Positions 36,793 through 47,577 of a DNA stretch of 64,000 nucleotides are shown piece after piece (the stretch's first letter is position 1; each line of letters begins with the position of its first letter). The stretch is taken from positions 474,238-538,237 of the forward strand of contig MU119214.1 of assembly GCA_014904845.1 (NCBI GenBank), given 5' to 3'. The notes below the pieces were generated by a model. It had not been told where the DNA came from. It saw nothing but the letters and a program-made list of their open reading frames with translations, and did no database searches. Source of the stretch: Acephala macrosclerotiorum (taxonomy: Eukaryota > Ascomycota > Leotiomycetes > Helotiales > Mollisiaceae). A program made the position numbers and the translations under genes.

Positions 36793-38249
36793 TCAACAGT
36801 CGCTAGCAATAGTGACGTGGGTCGTCATCTTGATACTCCCTTTCGCCGGGTCAATGATCTGGTCTGTCGAACCTGTGAGGCTATTGCTAGACCCTCTTGC
36901 CTCCGCGAAACCGTACGCGTGATGACCAAGTTTGCGAAGTTCCAAAGCGTCCGTATCACCGCCATCTTTCGTTACCGAGGTATCATTGCCAGAGAGTTGC
37001 ACAAAGGTTGGGTTGTTGAGTTTTCCAGTCTTTGATTTACTCGAGTGTGTGGACTTGGACTTTTTGTATTCTGTTCCTCCCTGAGCGTACCTCTTTGTAA
37101 AAGATGAGGATATCCCAGGCAGTACGCCGACGACTATGCAGACAGTTACCTCGATTGCGGTGAGAACCATGATCCCCTTGATGCTGTTTTGAACGTCGGT
37201 TACTAGCAAGACGATGCGAATGATGCTGATAATTATAGCAACGAATGCGATGCTGTAAACACCACATATTGCCATTCTGAGCCGGCTTTCGGTGACTTTG
37301 AGTAAGGCTGGGAATGGTAGTATGCATACTATCGACCTCAACATTAGTTGATGGAGATGGAGACTAGGGGGAAGAAACTGGGTCTCTGAAAGTCAGATTC
37401 TCCCGGCCGGAAACGTAAAAAATAGACTAACAAATTATATCAGTTGTCAAGTGTATTGTAAAGTGAGTCCACTATATCATGTTAGGAGCAATTTAAGATA
37501 TCAGGGACAAACATACAAATTCCCAGGCATGAATCATGGGCGTACATTGTCGACCTGATGGCAAGGCCCACCTCCGGTCCACAGGTAAGCAGGCGACAAT
37601 AAACACTACATAGAGAAAAGGCCAGATCCCAATCAAGAAGTATAAGTGACAGACAGCCAGAAAGCGGATACGTTGGAATCTCCTAGTAAGTTGAATATGG
37701 AGGAAGTTTATGGAGATTTTGACAGCCCATAGTGAAGCGAGATAACAGAAGGTGCCAGAGAAGAACAACTATAAGTTCACAAGTCATTAGCTTCTATGTG
37801 TTGAGGTGGAATTGTAGTGACAGACCTTTTGAACCTCGATAGAGCTTGAAGGGTTTTGCATTGTTGGAAGAAGTTGGAAAATGCGCAGTTGCATTGCAAT
37901 GAGAGCCAATTGAACAACCTTGAAAGGGTTGTTAGCAGAGTGAGATATAGGATATGCAGATTGAATAAGAATTTACTCGGGCATCATCCGACTTCGGCTA
38001 TGGGAGCTGCTAAATAATACGAAAATAGACTCAAGGAGATCTCACCGTAGCAAAAATCAAAGCAAACTCTAGGAGTTCAACCCGCTTCCCGACAATAACA
38101 CGAAGATAAAAGCGAGTAGCGCATGCCAAACATGACACGATAATACAAATAATGAGCAGAATCTACAAATGCTCTGTTAGCAAAAGTGAACTTGGTAGGA
38201 GTGGGGCAAGAAATGGAAGCTTCAGACAGACCTGCCCAGATTCAATCAT
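36793..38249 (-). CDS. Fungal rhodopsin-domain (PTH11-like) membrane protein
   Basis: Seven-helix plasma-membrane protein of the fungal rhodopsin/SAT4 family, related to PTH11-type receptors; ligand unknown. Six exons (38249-38232, 38162-38046, 37918-37826, 37768-37517, 37471-37432, 37328-36793) give 351 aa with all phases matching. Signature pieces are RFYLRVIVGKRVELLEFALI after helix 1, KISINFLHIQLTR with a following aromatic-rich helix, and TDIILCILPFPALLKV spanning the last splice. The C-tail is hydrophilic and Ser/Thr-rich. No CFEM domain. The first exon is only six codons long, which leaves almost no extracellular N-terminus; the frame stays open upstream without an ATG, so an undiscovered upstream exon is possible. 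A TATATAAT word lies about 125 bp upstream. Confidence 0.82.
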
Positions 38250-40017
38250 TTTGATTGCTGTCGCAACGCCGTGAAGTATGATTTGGGGCTCCGGGCAATG
38301 ATGGCGAAAGAAAAATAGTTCCCAGATGAGATGGAAAAGGTAATGATATTCATGCTCAGCGTTTAAGAATGGAGCATTATATAGGGAATGGAAGCGTCGA
38401 TTACTTTCGGTTCCTGTCCGGCTTGGAAGAAGCCGAACCGCGTTGAGCTACGGGAAGTAGGGTGGCGCAAGTCTCAGCCATCAAATATAAGACATGCATC
38501 ACTTGGAATCCGCTAAAGCTTTAACTGACTCGTTCTGGAATGTCTGAAAGAAGATCAAGAAGTGAAGTGCAAACCATTTAATATACATTTTGACCTATAT
38601 TCAAGGAAATCCTAGATCTTTGAATTGAAATAGCGACAAGAGAATTAATGGTGGGAAAGGAGATGAAATACCGGAAATGGATAACGAGTTGGGATGGACC
38701 CTACGCGAGGGGTGCAAAGATTTAATGGATTGATCGATCGATGAATGCCTTCTTTTTCTCTGCATAAGCCTCTGAACATCCAAACAAATCAGGCTTGATG
38801 TGTGTTCTCATGAAACAGGGAGGGGATTGAAGTGGCACCAAATCGGCGTCCCGAAACTTGAAAATATTCACCCAGTGGCTTTTGGCCCACTTCCCCAGCC
38901 GATCGGCTCAGGCCGAGAGCCGGAAAAGGAAAGGGGGGGGGGTCTTGGCATCAGGAGCCAATGGTATGTGAAAGCCTGGAGGAAATTCTTAGTCAACGCC
39001 TTTCAAAATTATTCCCCAATAAACGTTTTCGTTATTACCAATTTGCGTGCCGCTATTTATATTAAACGTGTTTTTTTATATATAATAAAATAAATTATAA
39101 TATTATAATCCAAATTTAAAATTATTATAATAAATAATTTTAATTTTATTAATATTTTAAATTTAAATATATATTTAATATTATAATTAATATTTTAAAA
39201 TTTAAATTATATTTTCGATTTTAAAAAGTTAAAATTCATGAATTCGTATTTACTAGCTAGTGCGCGATGGAAATCAAAACCCTTTAAAATACGGAGGTAT
39301 GGAATTTGCTTGTTTAACGTGTTCGCGGGATATGATACCCGAGGGGATCCCCGAAAATGAATTGAAAGTAATTAGCGCGGTTAAGCAGCAACCGTAGCAG
39401 CAGCTACAATATGCCATCAATCGAGAGGAGCATACGATTGCCGAAGTAAAACGTCAACCTGCAATAGAGATCTAGATATAGTGAGCACAGCCGAGAACAG
39501 TCCTTACGTAATGAGAAGATAGCCAGCGGTTTCCAATGCATTCATGCACCGTCACAACCTGCGGTAGTCACAACTTTCAACATCGACTCCTTTCAGATCG
39601 GTGCCCCAACTTACCACGTCCAGTCCTCTTGGGGATCAGGGCACCGTCGCAACCTTTGAGCCCTCTGGCGATTTCCGAATTGCGTGTTTTAGTTGTGGTT
39701 ATAATTAGATCGACTTAAAAGATCAGAGCTTTCGATGTGCATAATTGGAGTGATGATTTGGGTCTTCTGCTGGGAGCAGACTAGCCATGGGTTGGGGTTC
39801 ACTGGTTGGAAAGAAGTAATGATGTAAAGTCCTGGTTGTGAAACAAGGTTGTCATACGATGTGTGCTATCGACCATGAATCGTTTTATGCATGAACCAGA
39901 GGTCTTGCTTTCTATCTTACTCATGGATGAGACGATTCATGGCGGAGATAGCACAGGTCCCAATTTCGATCTGGAGCAATTTCTCCACAGTGACTTTCAT
40001 CCCTTCAGCTTCTGATG
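38250..40017. other. Gene-poor region with AT-only tract
   Basis: About 1.8 kb without a supported gene. From about 39060 to 39240 the sequence is almost purely A and T, made of TAATTT/AAATTT words, which is typical of a repeat mutated by C-to-T changes or of simple AT-rich spacer. A single TACGGAGGTA word at 39290 resembles the end of the TA-flanked MITE family but has no partner. Confidence 0.4.
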
Positions 40018-40348
40018 TAGGCTGCGCACGGGGCCCCCATGGGGTGGGTTTTCAAGATTTTCCCCCACACGGGGTCCCCATATCGGTTTTGTGGGGGCCC
40101 CATGGGGTGTCAGGATTTGTATAAAAGTATAAAAACATAATTTTATATACGTTATGATAATAAAATTTTATATAAACAACTTTATAAAAAATAATCTTTA
40201 CATAAATTTATAAAAATCCATTTTTATATGGGGTCCCATGGGCCCCGTAGGGGATGTATGAAAAAAAAAACCCCCCCACCAAAAATCACCCCATGGAGCG
40301 GGGGGAAAATGGGGCTTTATCCCCCATGGATTTTTCGCGCGCAGCCTA
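40018..40348. mobile_element. hAT-like MITE with 8-bp target duplication
   Basis: Ends read TAGGCTGCGC (left) and GCGCAGCCTA (right). The element is flanked on both sides by the identical 8-mer TTCTGATG (40010-40017 and 40349-40356), the target duplication length of hAT transposons. Sub-terminal GGGCCCCCATGGGG palindromes occur near both ends and the middle is AT-rich. No transposase is encoded. Same family as 36116-36321. Confidence 0.8.
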
Positions 40349-40613
40349 TTCTGATGTCGCCATCGGAACATGGGGCAGTTTAAATACTGTATTGGAGGTT
40401 TCATGAGTGTCAGGTAATATACTTCAGAAATATTTCATTGGCATGCGCATGTAGAAAGATTCAATAACGTCCTAGCTAAGTCGCTCAATGACTTCCCGAC
40501 GTCTCCATTTCCACCTCGGCGTGATGCACTGAATCGAAGCCAGCCAAGTCAAGATCCAGTTGAATCTTCTGCCTCTTGCGCTCCTCCTGCCAATTTGCTT
40601 CATTGCTCAAAAC

Positions 40614-43600
40614 TTACTCAATAACAACCTGCGCACGTTCACGCCTGGCATGAAGCTTCGGTAGATACTCCTTCTCTCGCTTGCTGAATTGGTGTCTTCC
40701 ATCAGCTTCGCTTTTGAAGTATAATCTCCCGTCAGTTCCAAGTTTGAAGTCGTCCTGAGGAGGCTTCTTGAAGTTCTCATGAAGATTCCTCTGCTCAGAG
40801 GGATTTTGCGTTAGCGGCCAGGAGCTCTTGTCGCCGCTGTTCCATTCATTGACATCCTTTGGCAGGGTCTTGCTACCCTCAACAGTGACCATAGGGCCAT
40901 AGTTCAACTGGTCAATCAAGAATTGGGCCCATGTTGGGTTCTGAGAATCGAGGGAGGGAAGGCTTGGTCTCATGAGGTCAAAATTGATAACAGTGACGAG
41001 AGCGGCCTGCGCCCGGCTGATCAGAACGTTAACGCGGAGCCAATTCGACTGAAAGTTACCAATACTAGCAGGCTCGGTTGTGTTAGCCACAGTGAAGCAG
41101 GCTATCCACAACTTCTTCTCACTGCCCTGAGAGACACCAATCGTGAAAACCTCGATTTTCTGGCCTGGAAACCGGATCTTGATCTGATTACGAAGGGCCT
41201 CTGTTTGAGCGACGAAAGGAGTTCCGATGCTAATATCTGATGCCTCAATTCCTTTAGCCTTGATGTAGTGCTTGATAAAGTTGAGGATACTATCAACATT
41301 AGCGTAGCTGACATTGGAAGCACCGTTATGGGCTTGACTGGAATGGCCGTTCTTGACGTTGAGGCATACGCGATGGAAATCGCCCTTGAGCTTCTCGTCC
41401 TTCTGCTTTTTCGTATACCGGGACTCACGAGGATTTTTGATCACCTTGTGGTTAGGGCTTTCGAGCATGAACTTTTGGAAGGAACCGTAGAGTTCGGTGT
41501 CCTTTCGCTCCAGACGCGGGACCATTATAGCCATCGAAGATCCCAACGATATCCGCAATGGTCTGTCCGAAGCAGTAGACGATGCGTAGCATTATTGAGT
41601 CAACCGTGGCATCAGTAACGCTACGCTTGAAGTTTGATACCTTCAGCCGATCGTAAGTCGGGTTGAGATACTGCGACATGACCGTTGGATCAACTTGCAG
41701 ATGATCACCAAGCTGTGCTAAGGCGTCATGCTGAACTGCTAGGGGCACAGAGAAACCGTATTCGGCGGCGAGAGCAGCTTCATCGAGCGACAAAAGCCAG
41801 CACTTGAAGTCCAGCTTCTTCAACATGTAGCTATTGTTGCAGGTAGTGATGACGATTAGCGGTAAATCCTCTTGCCTCAGATAACTATTGGTGAGCAGCT
41901 TGAAGTCCTTTCGAAACTCTTCGAGTTCGTTTTCGCCGACCTTGGTCTTAGCAGTGTTGAGGCGACTGAAAGCAGTCAAGAACCCATCTGCGACCTTTTG
42001 CTTTTGAGGAGCAAGATCCTTGGGCTTGGCGAAGGTCACGACTCTTTGCCGAAGCTGGAAATCATCGAAGACATTGTCACTGTCTTGCCTATCTGGTCTG
42101 GTTGCATAGCCTCGGTGTTCGTATATCTGCTCTATGCTCTCCTTGTGCGTAGGCAGATACACTGGGTGAAACTGCTGCTTCATCAATGCCGGAACACTGC
42201 GCATGGTTTTAGCAAGTTTTGTAGCATTAGCCTTGCCGGCTCCATTTGTAGGGCTGGCAATGAGGACGTTCTTGCCGAGCGGAGCTACCAGAACTACTGT
42301 ATCAGTAGCGACCTCTGACTTGCCAGTACCCGGTAGCCCCTGAATAAAATTGACTAGGTACTCTAAACAAGACTCGATAGGTTGGAATTGAGGTTGATTG
42401 AGCCGCAGGTTGCCTTCCCAACTTGTAATGGCATTCCATAGTGTCCTATTTACGGCATGTAGCATAGCCCTGATCGACGTAAGAGAGTTCGCTTGTCGAG
42501 CCTTGTTTTGGGGCAAGAGCACAGCATCTTCTTATCGGCGTCTGAAGCATGCTTGGCGAGGTATTGAATTGAAGCCAGTTGTCGCTTCGCCGCCTCAACG
42601 TCGAATGTAATGTCGAGCTTGGAACGTCTCACCAGTTTCGAATGCCCAAGGAAGCTTTGCGCCTTCATCGAGCCTGAATTCCAGGACGACATCGGCGTCA
42701 GCCCCTTTCGGAAGCTTTATCGCTTTGCCGCTATCAAGTGTCGATCCTCTATACTGCAGCTTGAACTCGCTGTCAACGGGTACCTTTGGCTTCTCTACTC
42801 CTGGCGCATGCCCTGCGTAAACATAGAAGCAGAAGCGCGTGGGGTCTGCTGGATCAATCCACGCCTCGACCAGATTGTCTGGCCCCTGCTCAAAGCTGTA
42901 TACGGCCTTATATTGGAGGCGCTGGTGTTGTATCTCATGGAGGCCGATCGCAAGTACTGCCTCCCATTCTGCCATCGAAGTCATAAATGGCTTGTAGGGA
43001 TGAGACAGCAATTTGCCAGATTCCTTTGGAAGATGAAACCCGGGAAATATGGAGCCTCCAACTTGCCATTAAGGACCTCCTGGGTATAGGACAACTCATT
43101 GCCCGCCGGGTCTCGTAGTTCTCTTTTAAGATCGCAGCCCCAATATATGCCCTTTTCTCTGCATTTCTGAATCTGGTAGTCCCAGAAATCGTCTGCGAAG
43201 CGTCTCTCATCGCCGAGGGCTGGACAGACGATAGAAATAAAAGTCCAGGAGTCCAGTTCTGTCTCAACTAGACTGGCGAGTTTCGACTCCCCGAGCTCTG
43301 GTCCCAAAAACTTTTTGCCAGTGTGGTCGAGTGGACGGCAAACCCAGAGGGGATAATCTTGATTTATCTTGAAGACCATAACATCGACTGAGTTGCCTTT
43401 GTGTTTATTCTTGATTCCATTCAAGATTCTGGTGATTTGTGGTTTGTGAGCATTGGCAAACCCAGGAAGAACCCCCCAGGCCAACCTGTTCCTGAATTGG
43501 AACGCATTGACTTCTTGGATTGTGAGGCGTTTGGGGTCATCGGCCATCTGCTCTGAGTTGATGCTTAATTTTCGCAGGTTGTGAAACGGCGAACCATCTT

Positions 43601-44069
43601 CTTTCTTGCCCATACATAGTTCAATTGCAGCATTTTGGGATTCAATATTGTACGTGTATGTCCAACTCTCTCCTTCTGCCTCGATAAATCGACTTTGAGT
43701 TGCAGACGAGAACACAATCGCACACGACTTGGCCTTGAGAACTTCCACCTAAAGCAGGGCACCGATGGTAAGCAGACTGTGGTGATATGTTATTACAATA
43801 GAAATCGACGACCTACGCGCTTCTCGCCGGGCACTGGATCATCGCTGCCTAAGGGCGTGCGGTTCTTTCCCTCGTACGCCGCGAAGTATTGGTGGAAGTA
43901 TGCTTTTGGTGGCCTGGAGTTTCGAGGCGTAAGACCAGTTTGCCTTTGGCCCGCTTGTCTCCTGAGCCATTCTTGTCCCCCTTATCGCCTCCGTTGCCAT
44001 CACCTGCTGCTCCCTTGCGTTTTTTGAGGTCTTGCAGGCATCGATGTGCGAATCGGAATTGATTGTTCA
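40614..44069 (-). pseudogene. Decayed SF1 (UPF1/SEN1-like) helicase
   Basis: Large minus-strand ATPase of the superfamily 1 DNA/RNA helicase type. Motifs are in order: Walker A IQGLPGTGKSE, motif II SLDEAAL, motif III LGDHLQVDP, a TPFVAQTEALRNQI segment, motif V-like VSQGSEKKLW, and motif VI-like RVNVLISRAQAAL. One intron near the 5' end (about 43815-43749, GTAGGT to TTTAG) is intact. The reading frame changes at about 43920, 43030, 42605, 42520 and 41530, each time between long open segments that continue the same protein, so at least five single-base-type indels are needed. Within the segments there are no stops. The start codon is not identified; the N-terminal piece is Lys/Gly/Asp-rich. 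Motif II is DEAA rather than DEAD/DEAH, normal for this family. A hAT-like MITE lies 265 bp past the 3' end. Confidence 0.75.
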
Positions 44070-44407
44070 ATCACGTACATAGCTAGAAAGCAGAATCTCG
44101 TAACGGCTGAGAATGCGCGGAATTTCCCAGCGAGGAGAGAGTTGAAATAGATATGGTAATTAGCAGGGCTGTCGATGCGCTAGTCATGCTTGCTGAAGTA
44201 TGTAATAGCCTTGCAGAATATTACCACAAGGCAATGAGGGTGCCAACGACGAGAGAGCCGACGAGAAGAGGGAGAAAAAGGGGAAGGAAGGCGAGTGCCA
44301 TAGTGATAGCACTACAGCTATGGACCCGGGCAGGCGCCCTGTGACGAAGTTGATGACGAGCAAGGTCATTCTTGGCCAATGCTGGTCGAGGCAGCGCAGT
44401 GAACAAC
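44070..44407. other. Short spacer
   Basis: No supported gene. A 26-codon hydrophobic frame on the minus strand (ending about 44221) is too short to call. Confidence 0.3.
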
Positions 44408-45255
44408 TCAAGCTTTGCTAACCAGAACCCGCACTGACTCAGCGGTCATGTTGGACGGTACGTTGGTGTTGCGGCCATCGCCAAGGAATTTCTCGAAGCT
44501 TCTTGCCATCTCGGGAGCGATGGACTTCGATCTGATCAGAATTAGCTGAGCTCGTTTGACAACTATGGAGGGGGGGACTTACTCGGATGTCAAGAGTGTA
44601 AAATTGAAGTATGTAGCCTTATCGGGAGCTATGAACTTCAATGCCTATGGGAACTCGCCAGAAATCAGCCATGCTTTTTCATCACTGGACATCAGATGCC
44701 TTACTCGGTGTGTGAACTGTGTATAATCGAAACTTCTAGCCTTATCGGGAGCAATGAACTTTGATTTTCTGTGTCGGCATCTCCTCAAAGCCTTCCGGGA
44801 GCGATCGGGGTGAAACCTATGTTCTGAAGTACGTCAGCCCGTTGCTGTATGAAATTGTGACTGAGGACCTCACAGTAGTGATCTAGAGTAGATGGGGTAT
44901 TAAATCCTAGAGCACACTGAGACGTCAGCTAATGAACAACTTGTTGCAACAGAGTCGCATTACCAGATTCTATAGAAGGAATCGCCGTCTCAGCCTTATC
45001 GGGAGTAGGAGACGCGCTTTCGCTATGGATGTAGGCCTACGTGAGCTATGAAGTTAAAAGACAGGTTAGCCTTGGTGATCACGCGGATTGGAGATGGAGC
45101 TGGGGTGGATGTGGTGTAACAGAGGTGAATCGGGCTGGAGTGGTTGGAAATGGAGGGAATGGTCTGGAAGTGGGACCAAGACGACAAAGAGAATGCAGCT
45201 TGGGAGAAAATTTGGCTCTTTCGAGTTACTCTTGCGAGTGATTGTTTGATTTGAT
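44408..45255 (-). CDS. Unknown gene built of tandemly repeated small exons
   Basis: The 3' part is a chain of small exons with good splice sites: about 44768-44705, 44644-44583 and 44531-44408. The encoded modules each contain a copy of the motif KFIAPDKA (second copy KFIAPDKA, third KSIAPEMA), each followed by an aromatic segment. Introns are 60 and 51 nt and phases match, so the three exons read through to a stop at 44408-44410. The last exon ends in a unique tail with NVPSNMTAESVRVLVSKA. The acceptor-to-acceptor spacing is 124 and 113 bp, so the repeated unit is an intron plus an exon. Weaker copies of the motif appear upstream near 44785, 44990 and 45045. The 5' part (open frame about 45255-45036, Ser/Thr/Pro-rich) cannot be joined with certainty and the start is unknown. 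No family recognised; it may be a partly decayed gene. Confidence 0.5.
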
Positions 45256-45516
45256 GCTAGGGCTCGCTCCTTTGCGAGGTGAGCGAGTTCCGTACAGAAG
45301 TAGAGAAGTTCGTCAAAGAAGAAAGAAGGTCGGGAGAGAAGCTTCAATATAAGGTAGGTAAACAGACTTGGGCACGTGATGGAATTTTCGCCAGTCCATA
45401 ACGAAGTTGATCATGAAAGGATTAATGTGGAAGACGTCGAACGGGGAGGGACCTGTCGACGCTTCCCATCCATCACAATCCAAATTCAACGGTAGGCCTA
45501 CTCATATAATTGTCAA

Positions 45517-45906
45517 TTAGTCACTGTAGTAGCTTGCATAACAGGACGGGTAAAAAAACCTCGCAGCAGTGATTTTATCTGCCTCCTCATCTGCCCTCTC
45601 ATCTACTCTGTGTGAATTGCGGTGCCGCATCCATTTATCAATATTGTTCTGTGTTCTCATGAAAACTGACAGATAAGTATTTCCCTCGAAGGCCTCAAGG
45701 TATGCTAAGAGGGAGGTACCAGGACGAGGGCAAGTAGAGAGGTGCAAGTAGTCCCAAATCTTTCCTGGTATATTCAGCAGTGGCTCAAAAACGCATACGG
45801 AAGGGGGCTATCACTTACGTGGACGATGCTCAATTCCAGCGCTGCATTCCTTCGGCTTTGGTAAATGAAAATTGATGCCACTTCTGGCAGACGCCGGGTC
45901 TGTCAT
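45517..45906 (-). CDS. Short two-exon protein of unknown function
   Basis: Exons 45906-45819 and 45764-45517 join across a 54-nt intron (GTAAGT donor, CAG acceptor) to 111 aa. The product starts MTDPASARSG and continues across the splice with HRPRKIWDYLHLSTCPRPGT, then a segment LLAYLEAFEGNTYLSVFMR and an acidic/Arg-rich C-terminal part. No signal peptide or membrane segment. Support is the fit of the splice sites and frame only; the family is not recognised and it could be a fragment of a larger gene. Confidence 0.35.
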
Positions 45907-46786
45907 CGCACACTTCCACAAGACTCACCTCCTAGTATTGGTAGATCATCTGAAAATGGTGCAGACATTCGAAGAGAAGTCAGCGTTTGTCTCCTCTCAA
46001 CTCGTGCGAATGGCTGTGGCTGGAGCATAGACCTGGAAATTGAGAGATGAATCAAGCTAGAGGAATCCGCTTTCTAGTACATTGTGTAGACGACAAGATA
46101 AGGCTTGTCTAGGCTGTACCACTAAGTTGAGAGGTAACCACAGAGGAGATTCAACATGTCGAACGACGGTCCGTTGTGGTGAAGCTTGAGTCGAATTTGA
46201 GTTTGTCGATCATCGATGCTGATGGGTCATTCAAGGCTACACCCCCTCTAATTTCCTGGTGATCAATAGCTACTACGGCACCCTTCTTGAATGATTCTAG
46301 TTTTGCGGCTGTGTAGTGACAAGGGGGGTGGTCACCTTCTACGTACAGTACATTTAAAGTGCCTTGGCATGGCCAGTCAGAATATCAGGATGGCTCACAA
46401 AGTGCCCACTTTCTGGATTTAAGGTTATGTGCCAAGAGCACGTCAAAGTTGAACTTGAGGGATAATTAATTCATGCGCTCGCAATTTCGACCAAAAAATC
46501 GAGATTCTAAATAAGCTGAAAGCTGCATTTTATTGAGGGTTATACGCATATGCTTTCTGCCTCTTTTTATCTTGTTGTGGTAGAAACTTTCCCTTACTAC
46601 GAAAAAAACAGGCCCAGAATGCGAGTCATTGCTTCGAGTTGCGCTATCACATTCAAAGGCTGCGAGGATCCACCTAGAGCCGCTAGAGCTTGAGGCGCAA
46701 AGAAAGTCAACACCAGGCTCCAACACATCAACAACCACACCTCCAACCTCACCTCACCCCAAAAGACCCACCGACGATACCACAAA
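45907..46786. other. Intergenic region
   Basis: About 0.9 kb, no supported gene. Holds the promoter of the PRKRIP1-like gene at its right end. Confidence 0.35.
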
Positions 46787-47401
46787 ATGTCAGAACCAAT
46801 TCCCGAAAGCATTCCCACCTCCGCAGACCCCCGCTCCGGGCGCCCTCTCAAAAAGCGCGCCCTCAGTCCGCGCTCCCAAACCGCATCCCAAATATCCTCT
46901 TTGATGTCCAAACCCGACACCGTCATCAACCTACCCGCCTCCTCCAGTACATCCCTCACCAAAAACCCCTCTGCACCTCCAGAAATCGTACAAAACGTCC
47001 AAGGAAGTTCCGCGGGAGCTGGATCAGGAGAGTTCCATGTGTATAAAGCGAGTAGAAGGAGGGAGTATGAGAGATTGAGGGGGATGGAGGAGGAGGTTAG
47101 GAAAGAGGAGGAGGGGGAGGCGTGGGAGAGGGAGAAGAAGGAGAGGGAGAGGAGGGATGAGGAGAAGACAAGGAGGAATAGGGAGAAGAGGGCTAGGAAG
47201 AAGAAGGGTGGTGTAGGAGGGGGCAAGGGGAGTGGGAGTGGTGGTGATGAGAAGGATAGGGAGGGGAAAATTAAGGCTAGGGTTGTGGTTAGGGAGGGGA
47301 TGGAGGGATTGGGTGGTGAGGGGAAGGTTGATGTTGAGGGTGGAGAGAATGGTGGGAACGTGGTTGAGGAGGTTGGGGTTATTATTCATGATGATGATTG
47401 A
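46787..47401 (+). CDS. PRKRIP1-like (DUF1168) splicing-associated protein
   Basis: Single exon, 204 aa. The conserved DUF1168 core is clear: GEFHVYKASRRREYERLRGM followed by a long charged helix EEEVRKEEEGEAWEREKKER and RRDEEKTRRNREKRARKK. In metazoans the family (PRKRIP1) is a component of the catalytic spliceosome, where the long helix bridges RNA and proteins; the fungal member is inferred to act there too, in the nucleus. The N-terminal third is disordered, Ser/Pro-rich. After the helix comes a Gly-rich linker and an acidic C-terminus ending in Asp residues. Its 3' end faces the 3' end of the CCT3 gene, 176 bp away. Confidence 0.88.
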   Translation: MSEPIPESIPTSADPRSGRPLKKRALSPRSQTASQISSLMSKPDTVINLPASSSTSLTKNPSAPPEIVQNVQGSSAGAGSGEFHVYKASRRREYERLRGMEEEVRKEEEGEAWEREKKERERRDEEKTRRNREKRARKKKGGVGGGKGSGSGGDEKDREGKIKARVVVREGMEGLGGEGKVDVEGGENGGNVVEEVGVIIHDDD

Positions 47402-47577
47402 AGGGATTTTGAGGACATCTCGGAACGGCATACAACCGAATGGCTGCAGGGCTAGGATCGAATATTGGGCATGATATCAGCACATACATTGGCCTTGGCT
47501 CTATGCTATGATACAAGGGTAATGCCGTCCGAATTGTCATCGCTTTTCATACACTGACTTTTTCAAGACAACGCTAT

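Noticed and set aside
42595..42700. A 39-nt GTGAGA...GAG stretch as an intron repairing the helicase frame near 42605
   Set aside because: Too short, lacks a branch site and polypyrimidine tract, and the resulting frame hits a stop.
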